61,423 bases of DNA from Pseudomonas sp. REP124 (GTDB lineage Bacteria > Pseudomonadota > Gammaproteobacteria > Pseudomonadales > Pseudomonadaceae), in the NCBI RefSeq assembly GCF_020164475.1, contig NZ_JAIQWX010000022.1, positions 1 through 61,423 on the forward strand, in the 5' to 3' direction. The position numbers and the translations under genes were made by a program. Positions 55,758 through 61,423 of this stretch are shown one piece after another (the first letter of the stretch is position 1; every line of letters begins with the position of its first letter). The notes beneath the pieces were generated by a model. That model was not told where the DNA came from. It made no database searches and was given only the letters and a program-made list of their open reading frames with translations.

Positions 55758-56606
55758 ATGTTTAAATCATTTCCCATGCGTGTTGCCGGGTTGGCGCTGG
55801 TGCTGGCCGCTGCCGCCGGTTGCTCGTCCAAGAAAACCGCGATCTACGAGCATGAGAACTTCGACGATTCCGGGACCTTCTCCCGCAATTATCCTGTTAC
55901 CGATGCACAGAGCTGTGAGGCTGCTCGCCGGGCGTTGCTGAGCCAGGGCTACATCATCACCAGCAGCGATCCAAAGCTGGTCAGCGGGCACAAGAGCTTC
56001 CAGCAGACCGGCGAAACCCACATGGAAATCAGTTTCAGTGTGGTCTGTGCCGAAGACGGCAGCGCCGGGCATCACGCCACGGTGTTTGCCAACGCCCTTC
56101 AGGACCAGTACGCACTGAAGAAAACCAACAACTCCGCAAGCCTGGGCGTAGGCGTGCTGGGTTCGGTCTCGATGCCGATCGGTTCGTCGGATGATTCGAT
56201 GGTCAAGGTCGCGAGCGAAACGGTCTCGTCGTCCAAGTTCTACGAGCGTTTCTTTGCGCTGGTGGAAGTGTTCCTGCCCAAGGAAGTCAAAGAAGCGGCG
56301 CATATTCCCGATAAGCCGAAAGCCGATCTGGGCATGCCGGAGCCGCAAGCAGCGCCTGCTCCTGCGTCCCTGGCCCCGGAAACCAAAGCAGAACCTGCCG
56401 CCGCAGCACAAGCGCCGGCTGCGCCTGCCGAAGCCATGCCGACCGCGTCTGAGCCGGTAGCGCCACCGCCTGAAGCCGCCCCGATTACCGCGACCCCGCC
56501 AACCGAGCCGGCGCCCGCGACGGAAGTCATCACGCCGCCAGCCAATCCCACGGATATTCCGCCTCCATCCGAGCCAATCCAGGCCATGCCCATCACGGGA
56601 CAGTGA
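55758..56606 (+). CDS. DUF2242 family lipoprotein with Pro/Ala-rich tail
   Basis: A 282-residue lipoprotein (lipobox AAGC, Cys22). The DUF2242-like domain covers about 30-180 (IYEHENFDDSGTFSRNYP; LSQGYIITSSDPKLVSG). The last 85 residues are low-complexity Ala/Pro/Glu, likely a disordered, envelope-spanning tail. Function unknown. It lies between ppiD and a 249-nt gap leading to a 28-codon ORF. Confidence 0.82.
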   Translation: MFKSFPMRVAGLALVLAAAAGCSSKKTAIYEHENFDDSGTFSRNYPVTDAQSCEAARRALLSQGYIITSSDPKLVSGHKSFQQTGETHMEISFSVVCAEDGSAGHHATVFANALQDQYALKKTNNSASLGVGVLGSVSMPIGSSDDSMVKVASETVSSSKFYERFFALVEVFLPKEVKEAAHIPDKPKADLGMPEPQAAPAPASLAPETKAEPAAAAQAPAAPAEAMPTASEPVAPPPEAAPITATPPTEPAPATEVITPPANPTDIPPPSEPIQAMPITGQ

Positions 56607-56855
56607 TGGCAGAACGGGACCGATCGAACCCACGACGGTCCCGCACAGCCGGGAAAGTTTGACCCGCATCAAACACTTCGCAATCCCGCATTTTGTTACG
56701 AAAATAACCTTCGATAAATTTCTGACTGCCTGCTACGTTTTAAACAGTAGCGACGAAGTGTCGTGCCCGCGTCATTTTTGTTTCATGTGGGCACTTTATG
56801 CTCAAAGCGTCGGTCAACTATTCGGACTATTTAAACGAGCGGTGGGGGATTCAAA

Positions 56856-56942
56856 ATGGACGACTATCAAGAAGAACTGCTCGAATATCAGGCATTCGAA
56901 CTGGACCCGTTGGAACCAGCTGAAGACGCTACCGAGCTGTAG
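56856..56942 (+). CDS. 28-residue acidic micro-ORF
   Basis: ATG at 56856 with GGGGGAT 6 nt upstream, ending TAG at 56942. It encodes a peptide starting MDDYQEELLEYQAFELD and ending DATEL, with ten Asp/Glu and no Lys or Arg. It stops 10 bp before the convergent AraC gene. The good ribosome site, acidic helical composition and a stretch of otherwise empty DNA support it, but it is short enough to arise by chance. Confidence 0.6.
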   Translation: MDDYQEELLEYQAFELDPLEPAEDATEL

Positions 56943-56952
56943 GGTCACAGCT

Positions 56953-57993
56953 TCAAACTGCTCTTCTGCGACTACGGCGAAACTCGCCCGGCGTCTGATC
57001 CATCCAGCGCTTGAACGCGCGTTGAAAGGCTTCGGCTGAGGCAAACCCCAGCAGGTAGGCTATTTCACCGAACGCCAATTCCGTATCGCGAATGTAGGTC
57101 ATGGCCAGGTCGCGACGGGTGTCATTGAGGATCGCGCGAAACTGCGTGCCTTCTTCGGCCAGCTTGCGACGAAGTGTCCAGACGGGCAGCTTCAGGCGAG
57201 CCGCCACTTCTTCCAGGTCGGGTTCCCGGCCACCATTGAGCAACGGCCCCAGCATCTGAGTGATTCGCTCACGCAGGCTGCGGGTGCGCGTCAGTTGCTC
57301 CAGTTCCCGTTCACAGAGTTGCAGCAAGTGGCGCCAGGTACTCGGACAATGCTCGCTGTTGCGCTGCGCGAGGCTGGCCAGGCTCAGACGCAGTTGATTG
57401 TGTTCGGCGCCGAACTGGATCGGGCAATCGCCCAGCACTTCATAGGCGGCATGGTAATCGGGGCGTTCGAATTCGATGTCGATGCGCTCGGCGCGGAGCG
57501 GAGCAGGGCTCAGGCTGGACAGATGATGCAGCCAGCCGGCGATGATCGAATCCACCACAAAACGGTTGTAGCTGTTGTACGGGCTGATGGAGTAGAAGCG
57601 CAGCCAGGCGCCCTGGGCGTCTTCGTGAAAGCTCGATTGCCCGCGATAGTTGGAGCCATACAGCGCCTCGAAGCGGATCAGGCAGCGCGCCGCCTCGCGT
57701 ACCGTCGGTGCCTGGGCGGCAGTGACGCCAGCGAGACCAAGCTGGCTCAGGCGACCGAGTTGGCCCATGCGCAAGCCGAGCGCCGGGTCGTCTGTCAGCT
57801 GGATGGCGCTGTGGCCCAGGCGCATGTAGCGCGGGATCGACAGTCGAGCCCCGGCTTCAGCCAGGCGGGCGGCATCCAGGCCGTATTGTTCCAGCAGCGG
57901 TTGCGGGTCGAGATCATGGCTGCGCACGGCGTCAGCCAGGCTGTGCACGAAGCCCACCGAAAGATCGCCGAGACGCACCTGCAACGGTTTCAT
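56953..57993 (-). CDS. AraC family regulator with Arabinose_bd-type N-domain
   Basis: A 346-residue protein. N-terminal ligand/oligomer domain of the OruR/ArgR-like group (about 10-210), C-terminal AraC HTH (LEEVAARLKLPVWTLRRKLAEEG and FGEIAYLLGFASAEAFQRAFKRW). It starts only 3 nt after the stop of the nitrilase-like gene on the same strand, so the two form an operon. Effector unknown. Confidence 0.87.
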   Translation of the reverse strand: MKPLQVRLGDLSVGFVHSLADAVRSHDLDPQPLLEQYGLDAARLAEAGARLSIPRYMRLGHSAIQLTDDPALGLRMGQLGRLSQLGLAGVTAAQAPTVREAARCLIRFEALYGSNYRGQSSFHEDAQGAWLRFYSISPYNSYNRFVVDSIIAGWLHHLSSLSPAPLRAERIDIEFERPDYHAAYEVLGDCPIQFGAEHNQLRLSLASLAQRNSEHCPSTWRHLLQLCERELEQLTRTRSLRERITQMLGPLLNGGREPDLEEVAARLKLPVWTLRRKLAEEGTQFRAILNDTRRDLAMTYIRDTELAFGEIAYLLGFASAEAFQRAFKRWMDQTPGEFRRSRRRAV

Positions 57994-57996
57994 GGC

Positions 57997-59127
57997 CTAC
58001 AGCCAGAGGTTCAGCAGGCGCGCGCCACGCACGTTGCCGTCGGCGAAGTGCTGGCCGTTGCTGGTGAGGAAGCTTTGTCCGGCGCTGGACTGGTCCCAGA
58101 ACTGCCCGCGCAGAAACACGCTCATGCCGGCGACGGCCTTGCTGGACGGGGCCTGGCTTGTCAGTGTCAGGCGATGCCAGGCCTGGCCTTCGCTGAGTTC
58201 CCCGGCCTTGAGGCTGACGGAGGCGGGCGCCTGTGAACCCTTGTAAACGCGCCACGGTTGATCCCAGATTCCACGCCCGGTGACGAACGCTGGCACCGCG
58301 ACGATGCGAGCTTGCTGCTCATCGAGCTTGCGGTAGTTGTCCGGGTACCAGCTGTCGTTGCCGATCAGCACTCCCAGGCGACCGGCCGGGGTGTCGACGA
58401 CGTTGAGGGTGTGCTCGCCATTGGCCTTGATCGCGTCCTGCTGTTCGAAAACCGGGTGCATCTGCCGCTGGGGTTGGCCGATCGGCACGCCGTCGCGACT
58501 GAACACGACACTGCTGTTGTACAGCGCGCCACGGCCGATTTTCAGGGTGCCGTCGATGACACTGGGCTCGGGCAACACGATGGAGCCTGCCACCAGCGTC
58601 ACGCGAAATTCTTTCGCCAGACCGCCGAACAAGGCTTGGTATTCCTTGGCCATGCCCTTGGCTTTCATGCGCAGGTGCGCGTCATCCAGGCGGCTGCCGC
58701 CCTCGGCGCTGATCAGTGCGCGCACGAACTTCAACGGATTGCTCACCGCCAGCCAGTTCATGGCTTCCTCGAGGGTGGTGGCCTGGTACAGCTCATCCTT
58801 TTCGCCACTGACCATCAGCCAGGTGCCGACGTGCTCGGGCAGCACCACGATGGTTTTCTCGTTGAGCAGACCCTGTTCCCGGGCCTTTTGCAGATAGGCC
58901 GCCAGCTTGCGATGCAGGCGTTCGGGGCTTTGATAGTCGGTGGGGAACAGTTCGGGCTGGATGCCCAGCAGATTGCCACGGTCGGCAGGGGTACCCTGGT
59001 CGATCGCCAGGTCGATTCGCAGGTCGGAAAGATAATGCCCCGCGGGACGGTCTGCGGCCCACATGGCGTAGGTCGTGAGGGCGGCGATCAACGCCATGGA
59101 GAACGTCAGGTACAGAAATTTGCGCAT
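57997..59127 (-). CDS. Membrane-anchored nitrilase-fold protein lacking catalytic Cys/Lys
   Basis: A 376-residue protein. N-terminal hydrophobic segment (residues 4-24) acts as signal or anchor. The body shows the carbon-nitrogen hydrolase fold: the Glu region VVLPEHVGTW is kept, but the Lys region reads PQRQMHPVF and the Cys region reads VLIGNDSWYP where active enzymes have a Cys (ICYD-like). Two of three catalytic residues are thus missing, so hydrolysis is unlikely and a binding or sensing role with the coupled AraC regulator is possible. Family assignment is confident; role is not. Confidence 0.8.
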   Translation of the reverse strand: MRKFLYLTFSMALIAALTTYAMWAADRPAGHYLSDLRIDLAIDQGTPADRGNLLGIQPELFPTDYQSPERLHRKLAAYLQKAREQGLLNEKTIVVLPEHVGTWLMVSGEKDELYQATTLEEAMNWLAVSNPLKFVRALISAEGGSRLDDAHLRMKAKGMAKEYQALFGGLAKEFRVTLVAGSIVLPEPSVIDGTLKIGRGALYNSSVVFSRDGVPIGQPQRQMHPVFEQQDAIKANGEHTLNVVDTPAGRLGVLIGNDSWYPDNYRKLDEQQARIVAVPAFVTGRGIWDQPWRVYKGSQAPASVSLKAGELSEGQAWHRLTLTSQAPSSKAVAGMSVFLRGQFWDQSSAGQSFLTSNGQHFADGNVRGARLLNLWL

Positions 59128-59271
59128 GGGAAAGCAGTCAGCGGCCTTGTGCAGGGTTCGATGCCTAGGGTATGGCTCATGCCGGTAGTTGCCAAGGCCT
59201 GCTGCGCATTTTAATCAATAACTTGTGAGTTACGGTCATTGAGACGGCCTTCGAGTACTCATAGTCTGTAA

Positions 59272-61377
<2,106 letters not shown>

Positions 61378-61399
61378 TCCGCAGGTCCAGCGTGCCGAT

Positions 61400-61423
61400 G
61401 GCCTTCGCGGGCAAGCCTCGCTC
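61400..61423. repeat. Partial REP at the window end
   Basis: GCCTTCGCGGGCAAGCC followed by TCGCTC, resembling the REP family at 35735. Truncated by the window edge. Confidence 0.6.

Overview
This window is a chromosomal segment of a fluorescent-type Pseudomonas (P. fluorescens group most likely). The evidence is the block tRNA-Arg/His/Leu/His, tig, clpP, clpX, lon, hupB, ppiD in Pseudomonas order, an ampC-ampR pair, GC-rich coding sequence, and several REP-doublet (REPIN) repeats of the kind common in this group. I see no insertion sequence, prophage, CRISPR array or rRNA.

Region 1 (about 0-22 kb) looks accessory. A putative five-gene operon (2511-7159) encodes two exported epoxide-hydrolase-like proteins, an exported cytochrome P460, an exported serine hydrolase and a short-chain dehydrogenase. 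It is flanked by an aromatic-acid-type MFS transporter and a NimT/NimR-like exporter and regulator pair. Then come a KatA-type catalase, an Ohr peroxidase, a multi-PAS histidine kinase with two response regulators (FixL/FixJ style), a 1001-residue winged-helix/STAND/TPR regulator, a second Ohr, a sigma factor with only region 2, a creatininase-family hydrolase and an ABC-F ATPase. The main discovery is a 16-bp motif, GAYACCWWSGTGCAAT, present four times. Each copy has the same orientation relative to the gene it precedes and lies 93-141 nt before a start codon: the hydrolase operon, catalase, ohr1 and the creatininase/sigma/ohr2 set. This ties the cluster into one apparent regulon for handling peroxides and electrophiles, probably run by one of the embedded regulators.

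Region 2 (22-36 kb) holds metabolic and transport modules: LysR/class II aldolase/MHS transporter, a DUF4174 protein, divergent ampC/ampR, an EamA exporter with a divergent LysR gene, a tRNA-hydroxylation gene (trhP) broken by an in-frame TAG, an AI-2E-family permease, small ORFs, and a shikimate-dehydrogenase-like gene. REPINs sit in many of the gaps.

Region 3 (36-45.8 kb) carries YceH, DUF1993, sstT, an MFS exporter, nhaR, a small lipoprotein, TerC, a C39-like lipoprotein without its catalytic residues, two small acidic disordered proteins, pbpG and folD.

Region 4 (45.9-56.6 kb) is the conserved housekeeping core: tRNAs, then the trigger factor and ATP-dependent protease genes tig-clpP-clpX-lon, hupB and ppiD. 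A sigma-32-like promoter precedes lon, and a decayed tRNA-Asp-like sequence lies between hupB and ppiD. Region 5 (56.6-61.4 kb) has a 28-codon ORF, an AraC regulator paired with a membrane-anchored nitrilase homologue lacking its catalytic Cys and Lys, and fadH. The window ends in another REP sequence.
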